Assembly: GCA_964017195.1 (NCBI GenBank)
Contig: OZ024890.1
Location: forward strand, 23,559,201-23,623,200
Source of the DNA: Siderastrea radians
Taxonomy: Eukaryota > Cnidaria > Anthozoa > Scleractinia > Rhizangiidae
Direction of reading: 5' to 3'
DNA: 64,000 nucleotides
Positions 12,192 through 26,600 of this stretch are shown here, piece by piece (positions within the stretch are counted from its first letter, which is position 1; every line of letters begins with the position of its first letter). The position numbers were made by a program, and so were the translations under genes. The notes under the pieces are model-generated. The model made no database searches, was not told the DNA's origin, and saw only the letters and a list, made by a program, of their open reading frames with translations.

Positions 12192-14284
12192 GAACTGATG
12201 TAAGAGATGCGGGAAAACGTTTAACGGATTACGAATTTCCATTGGAAAGTTCCAACCAAGGAAACAGAAGCACTTTCCATTTGCGTTAACCGCCAAATGG
12301 AACAATACAATTTTTCCACAAAAAGCGCATATTTCATCAAGGAGCATGATTTCCCACCGGAACAGTTTTTCCATACAAATGGAAAGCGCTCCAGGACTAG
12401 CACAACTGATCCCCTTATTCTGGAATTTTTGAGTGGAAAGGAGTAACAGTGTGTTACATTTACCTCCCAACCGAATTTGAAACAACAGAGAGAGTTGTAA
12501 CCGTTCTTCAAGAAATGCTCTCATGTCTTGCAGATGGTTTACATTTTTTTTTTGTTGAAAAGAAACCTAAGCTTATGATGAAAACGCTTCGTTAGCAGAC
12601 CTTTAATTTTGGGACGGGGACGGGAAAAGGCAAGACACTGGGAACGAAATTGGACCATTCGCAGCTGTTTCTGAGATAGCTTTTGTCAAATTGCACCTGT
12701 GATTTTCATTTACTTCCGAAACTTTTATCCGTTATTTCGAGTTGTCAAAAGATTGAAACATTTAAATCGACCTTGAACAATGGCTAATTAAAACAAACTG
12801 AAAACTATTTGTAAGCTGTCCGGAATAGAAGATGACAAATTTACAAACAGTGTTCCTTGTTGTTGACTTAAAAAAAGTCACTATTGGTAATTTATTTATT
12901 ACAGATCTATTAATTATTAGAGCGGTTTTCATTGCCAGTAACTCCTGCTTGGCTGTTTGCTTTGATTTTGCTCTACACCCCCCTTTGAACGGATTGGTTA
13001 AAAAGAAAACAAAACTCGGGATATCCCATTAGAAGTAAAGCCAAAGGTCGCACTTATTTTCATGCTTGGCGCCCGTTATATATTCGTACTTGGAGTTCTG
13101 ATTGGTTCGTGGCGTTGACTTTGTTTGCTGTGATTGGCCAAAGTGAGTGCTTTATTAAGCTTTACGACACTCACTTAAAACCGCTCTATTTAATTTATTT
13201 TCAAGATGACTGGCTTTCGATCACTTTTTTGAGCTCAAAAAACCGCTCATTCACCGTCACCGTACCACTAACTACATTACCTGCAAATCAGACTTAAGCT
13301 ACCAGACAAATTTAAGATTAACTGTCACGTGTTTGTGTCCCCTAGGAAGACTCCCATGTTAATGTGACGGGGGTTCTCGCCGGCAATTTCATAAAACAAT
13401 TTCCACCGCTGAGAAGTACTAATTCGAAACAAAATAACAGCTACAATAGAGTCCCGCCTTGTGAATATCCTATTAAAACGAGCATCCGACCACCCCTTCA
13501 ATGTAACCAACATCATCTCAGGTTACTCACCCTTTGGTGCATTCCACTCGCCCCACCCCTTATCAAAATGTCCATTTTTAACCTTGAAAAGTGAAGCAAA
13601 ACTTTAATTTCTATGCTTTATATTGATATCAATAATTTTTTTAAAATTAATAATTCATAAAGAGAAAACAAAGGAAATCACTACCGTGACGGTGGTTTGG
13701 ATACCGCATCTTAATTAGCATAAAATTTTTTCGAACTTTTGCTTTGAATTTCTCCAAGAATTATTATGTTTGAGAAACTATATAAAAAAACTTGAGTGTT
13801 TGATATATTACTTGAAGAACAGTTTTCTAATTCCCAACACTTTCTAGCCGCTTTTAGTACATACCAACCCAGTGGAAAGTGTTTTTCGCGTGCTCTGATT
13901 GGCTACTCAAACTAGGGATAGGATTTGCTATTCACCTAGCGACATTTTTCTGGATTTAGCGCGAGATTTTTCCCTCGTCGTTCAGAAAAAAGGAACTATT
14001 TGGTGCTGGCTATCCACTGGTTTGATAATACTAAAACAGTTATTCACCTCAGTGTCGGTGAACAGTGGTAGATATTGACCCCGCCGCTTCGCGGCTCGGC
14101 AAACAACCACCATTACTCACCTCCACTTCGGTGAAAACCGAGCTTGGTGTGCCTGTGCTGTGAGCCGCAGTCACTTCTTCGAAAATTGTTCATTAAAAAG
14201 CTCTGTGAGATGAACAAGACGGAAACAAAATATCCGATACAAATTCTGCTAAACAGTCTTTACACAACTACACTGAGGGCTTCG

Positions 14285-17270
14285 TCAGATCTGCTCTCCA
14301 TCCAGCTCTTGGAGATCAGTTAACAGTGATTTTACTTTGACTCTGTAACTGGGTGACTGACAGCAAGGATTTCCACGTAAATCGATCTTTCTAAGCAGTG
14401 TGCAGTGTTGAAGGCTCTCCAAAGAATCTAAATCTGAAATATCTTCACCAGGTCAAGGAAAAATGCAAGAAGTTGATTATTTACGAACACGGAAAACAAA
14501 GTAAATATGACTTAACTTTAAGCACTTTGTTCCAGCTATCGTTAGTTCGATGTCACGAAAGCATGCAAATTAATTAAAGGTTGTTACACTTTTGCAAGTC
14601 GCGCAGTAAGTGCCTGGCTAAACTAGAAAACATTGTTCCCTTGGTGGCTAAACTGGGAAACAGGTTTCCGATGCAACGTTGCGTCTGGAAAGCAATGTTT
14701 ATGAATTGATTCAGAAACAATTTCCGGTTTTCCAGGAGCAAAATTTCCGTCTGCAACAGTTGTTCCTCACGAGTCTAACCTTGGAAATATCTAATTCCGC
14801 AAACAAAGTTTCCTCAACAATTTATTTCCAGTTTAGCCAGGCCCTAAAATGAAGGCAGGCAAAATATAAAACCCGCAGTGATGTTTTATCTTCGCCTTAG
14901 AATAGAGTTCTCATGAGCGAGTGTACGAGATCTCAGTCTTTTTTTCAAAGAGAATATGAAAAGTGAGGTTATTTAATGTTAGGTTAGGAGTTTGCTTTCT
15001 TTTGCAATAAAAACGGTTTTACCAGTATTTACGAAACAGTGGGGGCAAAGTACGGGCTAACTAAACAATTGACCCTTTTGTCAGATGAATGGGCACACAT
15101 ACACAACATTATTGGTTTGCCAGAAGGGATTACAGTGTACATTGGTCATCAGATTTTTATTTTAGTATTTCTTATTAAAAAAGGATACTGTTGTTCGAAA
15201 GAGACAGCTCTTGCAGTGAACAAAGTGTTAGCGCATGTCTATTGGTGATGTGCCGCAGCTTGTTGTTACTGATGTTCAGTTTTTTCACGCATTGTAACAT
15301 GTTGCACTCGTCCAGAGAAGATAACTCATTGTGAGATAAGTTTACTTCATTCATAAGTACTAGCTGATCCATATGGGACAAAAATGTCAAGTCCTAAAAG
15401 AAAAAGAAAACATAAGAGCTTAAGTGTCCTGGACGTCTAATTACACAAAAACCAACACAAGCTGTCGCGAGGAAGAGCAACCACGTATGACGCTTTGAAC
15501 ATTACTTAGAACATTATGCACGATGTGTGTCAATGAGCTTTGTTGTGTTAAGAACATCTAACAACCCAACCAGTGAAAAATGAGTTCCCTCAGTAACTAT
15601 AGCGCAAGAGAAATCAGCGAGCCGAGCGCGGACTGGGGAGGGAAAGGGGGCGATGGACTCTTCCCTCCCGTTCGCCAACACCCCTTTTATAATCGTCCTA
15701 TCCCCGAACCACTGTGTGTTTGATTTCCCTCGGTAACTCAGGTTTTTTTTATATAATCCCATTCTCGTGATAAACTGGATACAGTTGTCTTATTTCATTG
15801 TCCTAGCTCATTTCAGTGGATTGAACGAGCCGGGTGGCTCATTGATTCTGGCGCTTTGATAACTCTAGTTTCTGTAGCGTGAAGCGACTACAGTCGAACC
15901 ACCCTGTGCAGCCACCTCTCGTAAGGTCCACCTACCGTAAGCAACTTCTTTTACAAAATACCAAAATGTTCTCAGTCAAATCACTTCAGTTAAAACCTCT
16001 CGTAAGCGACCACGACCACTTTTTAGGCTGACCATTTCGAATTTTCTAGCGTTTTTAATCTCCAGGAAGCGACCACTTGACACATGACTCGATCTCGCTG
16101 TGGACGTTAACTAGATATTGTTGGAAAGTTGATATTGTGATATCACCGTGCACTTGGGCTGGATATGGATTTGTGCAGGAATAGGACTCCGACACTATTA
16201 CTGACTAGTGGCTCAAAATTTTACCCTCTGTGGTCTGGCCTCTCGTATGCAACCACCTCACCCAAGGGGAGATGTCAAGCCCAAGTGGACGCTTACGGGA
16301 GGTTCAACTGTATAGGAGCATTACCACTCCTCTTGGATGAGGTGCTAGTCAATCGCAGGGTTACATCCCTCTCCCTTCAGAATTCTCCACAAAACAATGG
16401 TTAGCCTGTGAACAGGCTCCTTTTAAATGGGATTATAGCGCAAGAGAAATCGACGAGCCGAGCGCGGACTGGGGAGGGAAAGGGGGCGATGGTCTCTATA
16501 CCTCACTCTATATCCTTCCCTTCCCCAACACTCCTCCTATAATCGTCCTATCCCCCAACTAAAAGACACTCGACCAGTCCCACGACTACAGAGCCTGATC
16601 GCAGGCTAAATAACGGTGGGAGTACACTACGAAGAAACCCTCGTAACCGCGTCTCTAGAATGGTGGGAAATTTGTACTCACCAAGCTGGATAGATCAATA
16701 GCCCTGTTTCCACTTTCCTGAGACACACAACAAATAGAGATACAATGTAAGTCATATATGTCAAGCTGTAGCCAATCACATGAGCCAAATATTGAGATGA
16801 TGTAATGCAAAGTTGAGCAAAAAAAGTAGTATAGGTAAACACGCGAAGCGCCGCATCAGCGTAAAACAAGGAAAATCGCCTCCAAAGATTGAGCAGAATT
16901 TTTGTATCTGTTAATTACCTTTTGAACCATTAAACACGATGATTATAAATAAATTGCTTTCCTTTAATATCTCAAGACCAAGATTAGTATTTTAATCTTT
17001 AAAAAAAAACTACACGTGATACAAACATGTTTCCAAACCTTTGTTGAGCGGTGCCTCTCGATGGCGTTTTCTAATCTAAATTTTCTTCCTAAAGAGTAAA
17101 AAAAATTAGGGAAATTAAAAATATATATACTTTCAGTCACTCAATGGCTATGCAGTTAATTGGTGGGTGGCACAGATAGGCCAACACACAGTGAGTCATT
17201 TTGTCAGTCAATTAGTTCGTCAGCCCATCTGCCAGTCAGCAAGTCACCCTGTCTGTCATATAGTAAATCA

Positions 17271-17330
<60 letters not shown>

Positions 17331-17615
17331 GCCTGCCTGTCTGTCTGTCCATCCTTCAAACTCTCAGACACAAGGTCAGGCAAAACCGTAATAGTAGATC
17401 AACTGTGACTGAATGTTGTGTATACTTACCAAGATCTCTATAGTATCCTTGTCTGTAGCAGTCAACTTGCATAAGTTTTTCTAAATATAAATCTGTCTCT
17501 TTTTCGTGCATGAGTGGATCCAAAGCACGCATTAGCAGTACCATTGTCAACATCGTCCCTACAAGGAAGTTAAAAGCTTTCAGACATACAGACAGTCAAC
17601 AACAGAATACACCAC

Positions 17616-17654
<39 letters not shown>

Positions 17655-20600
17655 ACAGACAAACAGACAGATAGGGAGGTGGCAAGGCCGACTGGTTAGG
17701 GCGCTGGACTTGTAACTTTCAGAGGTTACTTGCTAAATACTCAGACACTCACATGTAAACAAAGTTATTTATCTTTTTTTTTCAGGCAGGCAGGAAGGCA
17801 GACAGACAGACAAGCAGGCAGGCAGACAGACAGACAGACAGAGACAGACAGACAGGTACTTGTAGAGAGAGATGTTGTCTACAAGTAACTTTGTCAAAGA
17901 TTGACAAAATACAAACTAATATTCTGGCAAGTAAGCTGGTCCGATTTTCATTTGCCCAGTTACAAAGGAACAAGTACTTGTGACATGGGGACTCATGTAT
18001 TACACTGTCAGAGAAAGGGGCATTGAGTGTTTGCTCAGTGTTGTACTCACATTTATTGTCTGGTTCTTCTTCTAACAAAAGTCGACAGGAATCTAATTCT
18101 TGTTGAAGAACAGAGCTGTGAACAGCTGTTAGCTCTGCCCTGATAAGAAAAAGCATGGTTTGATGCACTGGTAAGTATTAACAGTGAGCTATAACAAGGG
18201 CAAAAATACTTCTTAGAAAACTAGGTAAGGTAGGCAGCAATGGAAATGATGGGAAAATAACAGCACAGCCAACTACCTCTTTTTTACAACCACTGAATCG
18301 AGCTTATTGATTGTCCATTATTGAGGTATCCATATTAAACATGTAGAGTTTATGCAAAGTTTTGTCTCTCTCAGTCCAAGCAAACCGTCTGACCGTAATG
18401 GAGAGGTGTCCATATATAAAGGTTCCAAGGTAGAGTTTGTATGAAGTTTGGTCTCTTTCAGTCCAAGCGAACTGTCTGACTGTAATGGAAAGGTGTCCGT
18501 ATTATAAAGGTTCCAAGGTAGAGTTTGTAGTCCAAGCAAAGTGTCCACAACAGAGAGGTGTCCAATAGGAGACCAGAGGTTTGACTGTTTTTTATCAAGT
18601 GTTTAATGCAGCTGTAAAAAGCATTGACATGAGCAACTTACCTAAAAAGGTGCGACTCACTTGCACCCATCCAAACTTCTGATTCACCTACGCAAAACAA
18701 TTATCCACAATACACATTACAGGTAATGCGTGATTGCCAAACTGATGTAATGCAACAAGACGATAACAACATTCTCAGGTGCATAAACACATTCCAAAGA
18801 GAAGAGCTTGTTCTGGCTTCTTATCTTATTGACCCAGAGAGGATTACATTGTACTGACACTCAACTTAAACATAAATTGATGCATGTTTTGGTTGACAGA
18901 AGAGTGGGATGGTGGTTTGTGAATTTGTTAAGGCTAGGGGAATTTGGGACAGGTTGCACTGACTGCTGGATTTCCATTGTATTAACTTAATAGCACCTAC
19001 TCTTCCATAAGGTAGCGTAGCTGTGTCAAGCACAATACTAGGTACAAACCTTTTGGTAACACCACAGACCTTTCTAGTTTTCCATTCATAAACATCACCT
19101 TTACTGTTGTTTCCTCAGGGACATTAACAGGACTAAAACTGCAGCTAAAAATGTAAGAACTGTTAAGGAAAGGAGTTTGAATGACGGTTGAACACATTTC
19201 TCCTCAAGGGAGTACAAACACTTGTGCAAAAGGCACTTCATATGCATGTATGAGTGGATGGATGGATGGATGGATGGATGGATGGATGGATGGGATGGGA
19301 TGGGATGGGATGGGATGGGATGGGATGGGATGGGATGGATGGATAGATAGATAGATAGATAGAATCTTTTATTTACCCACGGAATTTCATCAAATTAAAA
19401 TATACAACATATTAAAATTTGTTTTACATAAAATCCGTACACGATATTATCTCAGTAAAACTAATTACAGTTAATTAAATAATTACAATATACTGCGATA
19501 TAAGTATGATATGAAATTACTTTGAGGCATTGCTGGTGCCGGTAGTGTAGGAGTCCAGTTTACACACAAACCTTTTAAGGGAACTTTCATCTTTAACACT
19601 TGGAGGCAAATCATTCCATAGCTTAGCTCCAGAAAAAGCAAAACTATTTTTGTAATAGTTTGTGCGACATTTTGGAAGCTCAAGGTTCATTTTGGAAGAT
19701 CGCAGTCCATAATTTTGAAAAGAGGTCTTATGTGTAAACATTTCAGACAAATACGGGGGGGTCAGGCCGTTTAATACTTTAAACATCAAGATAGCCTTTT
19801 GACGCTGTCTCATCACCTCCAAATTCAACCACCCTAATTCTGCAAGAAGATCACAAGATCTTTTCAGATAAGAGGCACCAGTTATGATGCGTGCTGCTCG
19901 GTTTTGGAGTTTTTGCAAATTTGCCATTTGTGTTTCACCTATAGTGTCCCAAACAATACAACAATATGTGAAATAAGGTTCAATTATTGACCGGTAAATG
20001 TCAATTAAGTTTTCTACTTTTAATACAGGTTTAACCTTTTTTAGAATACTTAAGTTGCGGGTGACTTTCTGCCTTATACTTAATATGTGGTTATCCCACG
20101 TTAAGTATTCATCAATATTGACACCTAGGCATTTTACAGATTGCACTCTCTCTAATTCAGTGTGAAACAAAGAAAGGGTTATCTCACCCTCGAGACCAGC
20201 TACTCTTTGTCTTGAACCTATGACCATGAAATCATGGATGGATGGATGGATGGATGGATGGATGGATGGATGGATGGATGGATGGATGGATTGGATGGAT
20301 GGATGGATGGATGGATGGATGGATGGATTGGATGGATGGATGGATGGATGGATGGATGGATGGATGGAGATGGATGGATGGATGGATGGATGGATGGATG
20401 GATGGATTGGATGGATGGATTGGATGGATGGATGGATGGATCAACTTGTTGTTGTTTGTTGGGTGGCTGAATGGGATACTAGTTCATCATAAGGTTACAC
20501 TCGGAGTTCTGTCAGCATGCCCTAATGTTTTTTGGTACCCATTCATGTACACATGAGTAAGAGATAGAAATCTAGAAAAATTGCATCTCCACTGATGGCA

Positions 20601-23600
20601 CACAAAGAGCATAATATTAAAGAAGTCTCAAAGAGCCTTGTAAGAAGTCTTCCTGCATGGACCCATGACCTGAAAGCATTAGCTGCGCTTGGTTTGCATA
20701 ATAATTGAAGAGCTGAGAGCACAAAACCGTCTTATGTCATTTAAAGCTGTTTTACTGTTTATTTTATTTTATTTTTTGCTCTAAATCGCCTGTCATGAAT
20801 TCTTGCATGGGACCTTCAGTTCATTCAAAGAACATTGCGAGAGTTCCGCCTGTGAACGAGGTGCAAATCAGAGAAGAAAATTGAGCAAAAATTCAGGCAA
20901 TTTGGAGCCAAAAAATAAAATGGCCTAAAATTCGACATGAGATGGTAATTATGCTTTCAGCCTTTCAATTACGTTTTGGCCTTTATAGCCAATTTACATT
21001 TGTGCTGCATTTCCACTACGTGTCCTGATAAGAGAGAAAATGAGTTAAAACACAACAAAGCTGAAAAATTAAGAAGGATATCCAGACTGTAGATGGGTGA
21101 TTGTTGTGGAAAGAGTTGTTCCATTCTCCTGCAACCTCTTGTCCATTGATGAAGACAAAGGGATCTTCCTTAGATGCCTTAACAAAGAAATACAGCTAAA
21201 CATTAGAATTCTTTGAGATGTCATGATCAGTCCTAAAACAATAAGAAAATGCATTATACATGAACAACCTTATGATTCTGTCTGTGAAGTTATTACACAG
21301 ACAGTCCCTGGATATAAGCAATGTATCACACACACTGAATTACTTGGTTCCCTACTAATAGGTCTAATAGGGCACCTCACTGAGTTCAACCCATATAATT
21401 AAATTGCTGTGTATTAGTGAAAATAAGAAATTCTTTCACTAGGTTATCAAACAAACCTCATCAGGGTGCTCTTTATAGCAAAACAATTAATTATTTTGTT
21501 ATTCCACTTGATTTTGTGGTACAGGAATATTATTCATAATCTACTGAAAAGAGGAATTCATCGTCAACTCAGTGCTTTCCACCTCAATGACCATGAAACT
21601 CAAGTATGACTTGATAAATGAACATGTTTGCATATTGCAGCTGATTTTCACTGCTGTGTGCAGACCCGTTATTCACTCATGGTGGCCGAATACTGGTAGC
21701 CATGGAAATTTGCTTTGTATTATAATTATAAACTTAAGTGAAGTCATGAGCCGAGGGGAGAATCTGGATCTGCACATCAGTGAAATCAGCTGTAAATGTA
21801 ATATTTCTATATGCATGTGGCCAGCATAAATTGCAGGATGTAGCATTTCTCAGGGACTGACAACCAACCTGGACTGATTGAGTAAACCGTACAATGATTG
21901 TTGCCACAGCTTCACTGCACCTCACATACAGACATGAAATGTCCATCAGTGGTATGGCTGAAGAAAAAATAACTTTTAATTAATACAATACAGGGCTGGA
22001 AATTAATTTTGTGGAGTACTGGCCCATTGGCCACCTCATGATCAGTCAGATTTTAGCTAGCCAAACTATAAGTTTTACTGGCCACATGTAGGAGTAACTC
22101 AATCTTAATGACAAACATTTCTATTAACTAGTTTGTACATAAGTATAACTTCTAAACAGTTATGAAAGAGACTGACCAATGTGACTTCATGCAGGACCAG
22201 CCCAGTCAACATGGTGGAGATATGATTTGTGCTTGTGTTTAAAGTGGCTCATTTGGATTTTTCCGAGGCACACCATCCCAACTTTGAATGGCTAATACTT
22301 TACTGTTTGAGCTTGGTGGGCAAGCTGCCTCACACATTGACTAGAAACTGAATGAACTTGTCAAAAAAGTAGGTTTTATTGACATCAGTGTTACCATAGC
22401 AACGAAACGATGACGTCATGATTTTTGTATATCAGCAATTTTCTCGACATCTAGACCTAAACTTCTAAAATGACCTATTGTCTCTTAATAGTTGGCTTCA
22501 CACTAGAAGCTAAGTTTGTTTCAAGTAAGCACTTGACTCAAGTCGCACTTTACAAAACTTGGCTTCAGACTTGATGACAAAGTATGTTACTTGAGGTACA
22601 AGTTGTCAATCATCTTTCGTGGTAAAATCAGTCACGTATATATCACAAATTGCTCGCTTGTGAAATCATAAGGCCTTTACAACAGAGGATAGTTTTTTTG
22701 TAATTTCCTATTTATTTCATCGTTACTTTTAACCCAAAGGGTTTCAACATTACAAGAAATGCACAAGTACTTCGTTCTTAACGAGTACGTGTCAGCAACG
22801 CGAAGGAACAAGCAACATCTTCTTCTGCTTTTCTCAAGAATGGTTCAACAACGTGGTTTTCTGCAAAGAAGCAGGCGCAGGGCTTGGGCTTGGCCTCGTC
22901 CACAAAATTGGTTTAAAGTGCTTTCAGCTAACCGAGACATGGATCCACTATGGAAAATGCCAGCCGTCCATTTTGAGTTTTTTATCTCAGCTGGTAAGTT
23001 GTTTTGTCCTTTCGTCAGAATCGTGACGACGCTGCATGCCGCTTTCATTTACCATTTCCTAGATTTCCTATTGGTCAAGTGCGTTCTCAAGTGTGGTGTA
23101 GACCATACTTGGCGGCGTACTTCGGCTTCTTTGAACTACAGAAGTTTCCATGGTCACTAAGTTAAGTTCAAGTAAGTACGTTTTACCCCTTCACACTCAA
23201 GTAGTTCCAAGTGTACTTAGATTGTACTTACAAGCTCTAGATGCAGATCTTCAAGACTGCAAAGTTTGAAAAAATTCTATGAGTCAGAGCATTTTCAAAA
23301 AAAATTGGGTTGAATTTTTTCCAGTAAAAAAATTACAGATTTACGTCATTTTCTATTGTTTCATCGGTACCTGCAGTGTTATCCTGACAGATTGAAACAA
23401 TGTTTTCACCATATGTCATAGCTGTAGCATACAGCTACTTTTCCCAAAGGTTTTATCCAGTTTGCTTCCCTAGATTTCAAATGATGTATTAAAAAATCAG
23501 AAGTAATGTCTTAATATGCTCATTTTACACAGAGAAGCAACGTCTTTATTACAGAAGCTTTTATTCAAAAACTAGTCGATGAATTTTCGTTTAAATCTTG

Positions 23601-26600
23601 TGATCTCAAGTCTAACATATATTGAACTATCCCTGAAAATGTCGCATGCATTGAATCATTTTAAGCGCGCCAAATGCAAATAAAATCATAGGAGACTTTT
23701 GCACTTGTCCCCAAAATTTTCATTGCCGCATCATTTGTTGACAGCTGGTTTATTTCAGGAGTTTCTCTTTTGTCTGTATTCTACATATTTGTGTACTTTG
23801 GAATCAACAAGTTTGCTACGCCAGCTTGCTACGCTTCGCTGGTGCCCTATGTTAATTGCCATTGTACTAAGAACAGAATTTTCACGATACCTCCGGCACC
23901 AGCGAAGCGTAGCAAGCAGGCATGGCAAACTTGTTGATCCCAAAGCAAAAATAATGATGCAGCAAAATAACAAAATAATGATGCGGCAATGAAAATTTTA
24001 GAGACGAGTGCAAAAGTCTCCTATACCTTTATTTGTATTTTGTGCCCTTAAAATAATTCAATGCGTGTGACATTTACAGGGATAGTTCAATACATGTTAG
24101 ACTTGAGATCACAAGATTTAAAAGAAAATTCATCGACTAGTTCTTGAATAAAAGCTTCCGTAACAAAGACGTTGCTTCTCTGTGTAAAATGAGCATATTT
24201 AAGACATTACTTCTGATTACATCATTTGAAATCTAGGGAAGCAAACCGGATAAAACCGGATAAAACCGGAAAAGTAGCTGAGACAATACGTCATTTTAAA
24301 AGTTTAGGTCTAGATGTCAAGAAAATTGCTGATAGAATTATACAAAAATCATGACATCATCGTTTCGTAGCTATCAATGGTAACTCTGATGTCAATCAAA
24401 CCTACTTTTTTAACAAGTTCATTCAGTCTCTGGTAAATGTGTGAAGCAGCTTGCCCCACCGAGCTCAGACAGTAAAGTATTAGCCGTTCAAAGTTAGGAT
24501 GGTGTGCCTCGGAAAAATTCAGATGAGCCACCTTAAATGTACTTGGAAAACACTTCCATTTTAAAAGCCTAAGAAATTGATATTTTGAAGTGCACTTAGT
24601 AAGATACGCAAAAAATTTTCTCCTGGCCAAAATGGCCAGCTGTTCCAAATTTCTGCTGGCCAAAGTGGTATTTCTGGAGAGTGTATTTCTGCAGGCCAAT
24701 GGCCAGCAGTCCGCTGTTAGTGTCGAGCTCTGCAATATCTGCTAGTTAAAGTCAGTTTTACTCACAGCTGATATAACTTTTATTTGCTAACTATTAACTG
24801 ACTGTGTGATTGTCATTGACAAAAATCAAATAAATAAAAGATTCCAGGGGGAGTTGCGGGGAAACTTAAGGCCCATGGTTACCAGCAGCCCTTGTTCTTT
24901 TTCTTTTCTTCTCACTGAGTCAAACTTTAAGTTTTGGAACTTCCCTATCAAGCCTCAAATCAATACAACATAATCACAAAGCAAAAAAAGGAAAACATTG
25001 TTTAATAATACACTACATGTTTAGAAAGGTTTTAATTTCATTTAGCTAAAGAAACTAAGATTGCTTTTCAAAATGCTAGTTGGTAAATGATAAAGCACAG
25101 GCCACCACACAGAGGATGGTAAGCCTGTTCTAAATATATTAGACTTTTACCTATTAAAGGTTGTATGAGAAATAGGGGCATTTTCAAGGTACACCTGAGC
25201 ACATGTTTGCAATGCCTACCTCTTCCCAAAAGCCACCGGTGATAAAACCAAGCACTCTGATCATAGGGATCTGTGAAGAATGCATTTTGAGCAAGATCAA
25301 ATTCTGAAATGGAAAATGAACAAACTGAGATACCACCCATCAGATAAGAGCATTATTGACTGGGCAACCAGCAGCAAGAAGCTTTAAAATCAAGCTCTTA
25401 AAGAAAACTGCATTACCAGAGGCCTATGAAAAAATAAATTCTGGCAGGGAGTTTCACTTTTGGACATTTCTTGGGAAAAATTAAAATAATATGCAAGACT
25501 CAGTTTTACATTAATAGGTATAATGGTAGTGCTCAAAAGGCTCATGTTTTTTTTCTGATTTCCATTGCAAGAGAAAAAGCATAGTCCAAGAATCACAAGT
25601 CGAATCAGAAGAATTATTCTAATGATCGGCATGACACATAGCAAATCAAAGAACTGTTTTTATTCAATTTTGATTTGCAAACATCAGGAAAAAAACTAAT
25701 CTTACATCATTGAACTACTCCAAGAAATTCATTCACCTTTCATGAGTGCTCCCTCTTCCACTCTTTCATTATCTCCACTTTGGTCAGGATGAATCAGTGG
25801 AAGAAGTTTGCTGCGATAATGCCAGGATGAATAGTTCGAAAAATTCTCTTTGATTTTCTCTGTGCTAAAGTTGAATTCATCCTCTGGAGATATGTTAGCC
25901 TTTTTTACAGTGTAGCGTCTGTAATCCCAACAGTGAACTAAAGAAAACAAAGGGAAAAGAATAATAAGTTTATTATAACTGCCAGTCCTTGACATGGTGG
26001 GGTCTTGTATTTTCAGTTACCAGAAGATGCGACATATGGCATCATCATCAAACTCTCCTTCCCATAAAAGGAAGTAACAAACTTAAGGAGGGTCTCCAGG
26101 GATCCCCCACCATTTTGTCAAAGAAAATAAGGCACAGAGGACATAAACATTTGAAGATTCTGAAACATTTTCACTCCAGGGCCCCACCTTATACAAGGTT
26201 TTGGGTGGAGCTACACGTATGCCAGCTTGGGGATACACTGGCTAATTGACCACTCATTCCGACCCATAAAAAACTGAGGATTAAAGTAACCAGACATTTC
26301 TATCATTCTCCAACAACAGTAGCAAAAACAGGACTTGTCTGGAATGAATGGTTAGAAAAAATGACCATTTACAGTCATAAAAGAGGGTAAATAATTGTAA
26401 CAGAGTTTGGCATAGCAATCATTGAATTAATCTTGGTAAAAACCAAATTTTACAGGCAGTAATCAGTTTTACAGAAAATAAGAATGGTCATTTGCATATA
26501 ATTTTATTTGTCCCACATTATTACTAACAGCATGATGTACAAAAAAGTGACTACTTCTAATTAATTGAGATTGTTTTGTATGATGGACTATCCAATCAGA

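Larger units (their letters stand above)
7921..14284. other. Long intergenic region with small transposable elements only
   Basis: No convincing coding exon is seen between the GPCR start and the RABGGTA stop. The content is AT-rich sequence, a TA-flanked MITE at 11606-11865, a CAGGG-ended MITE at 12057-12191, a decayed TTAA-family copy around 11090-11360, and a palindrome-like repeat near 13870-14150 (CCGCCGCTTCGCGGCTCGGC). Regulatory DNA for the GPCR may be here, but I cannot point to a site. Confidence 0.5.
19153..21081 (-). other. U12-type AT-AC intron (RABGGTA intron 8)
   Basis: On the minus strand exon 8 ends in TGG and the intron starts ATATCCTTCT, matching the U12 AT-AC donor consensus ATATCCTTT. 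Near the 3' end is TTTCCTTAAC, the U12 branch-point consensus. The intron ends in AC ten nucleotides after the branch A. Splicing here keeps phase 0 and joins STVW to IFSCSFSP, which aligns with the human protein. No GT donor gives a sensible join at this point. Confidence 0.9.

Noticed and set aside
12132..12524. 130-codon minus-strand ORF
   Set aside because: It overlaps the end of a MITE and has no splice context or recognisable motif, so probably chance.
17618..17856. CRISPR-like array
   Set aside because: Simple GCAG/ACAG microsatellites without spacers, in a eukaryotic intron.
17160..18168. Cys-Leu-Ser-Val repeat proteins
   Set aside because: CTGT/ACAG microsatellites inside RABGGTA introns. 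Only the splice-bounded parts 18139-18051 and 17558-17430 are coding.
20220..20556. Open frames of repeated Met-Asp-Gly-Trp or Ile-His-Pro-Ser
   Set aside because: Translation of a GGAT microsatellite on either strand; no start context or domain.
19153..21081. Standard GT-AG intron between RABGGTA exons 8 and 9
   Set aside because: No GT near the end of exon 8 gives an in-frame join, while the AT-AC signals are near perfect.
22759..23160. 133-codon plus-strand ORF as a gene
   Set aside because: It lies inside a nested transposable element with only weak Harbinger-like similarity. Reported as a remnant instead.
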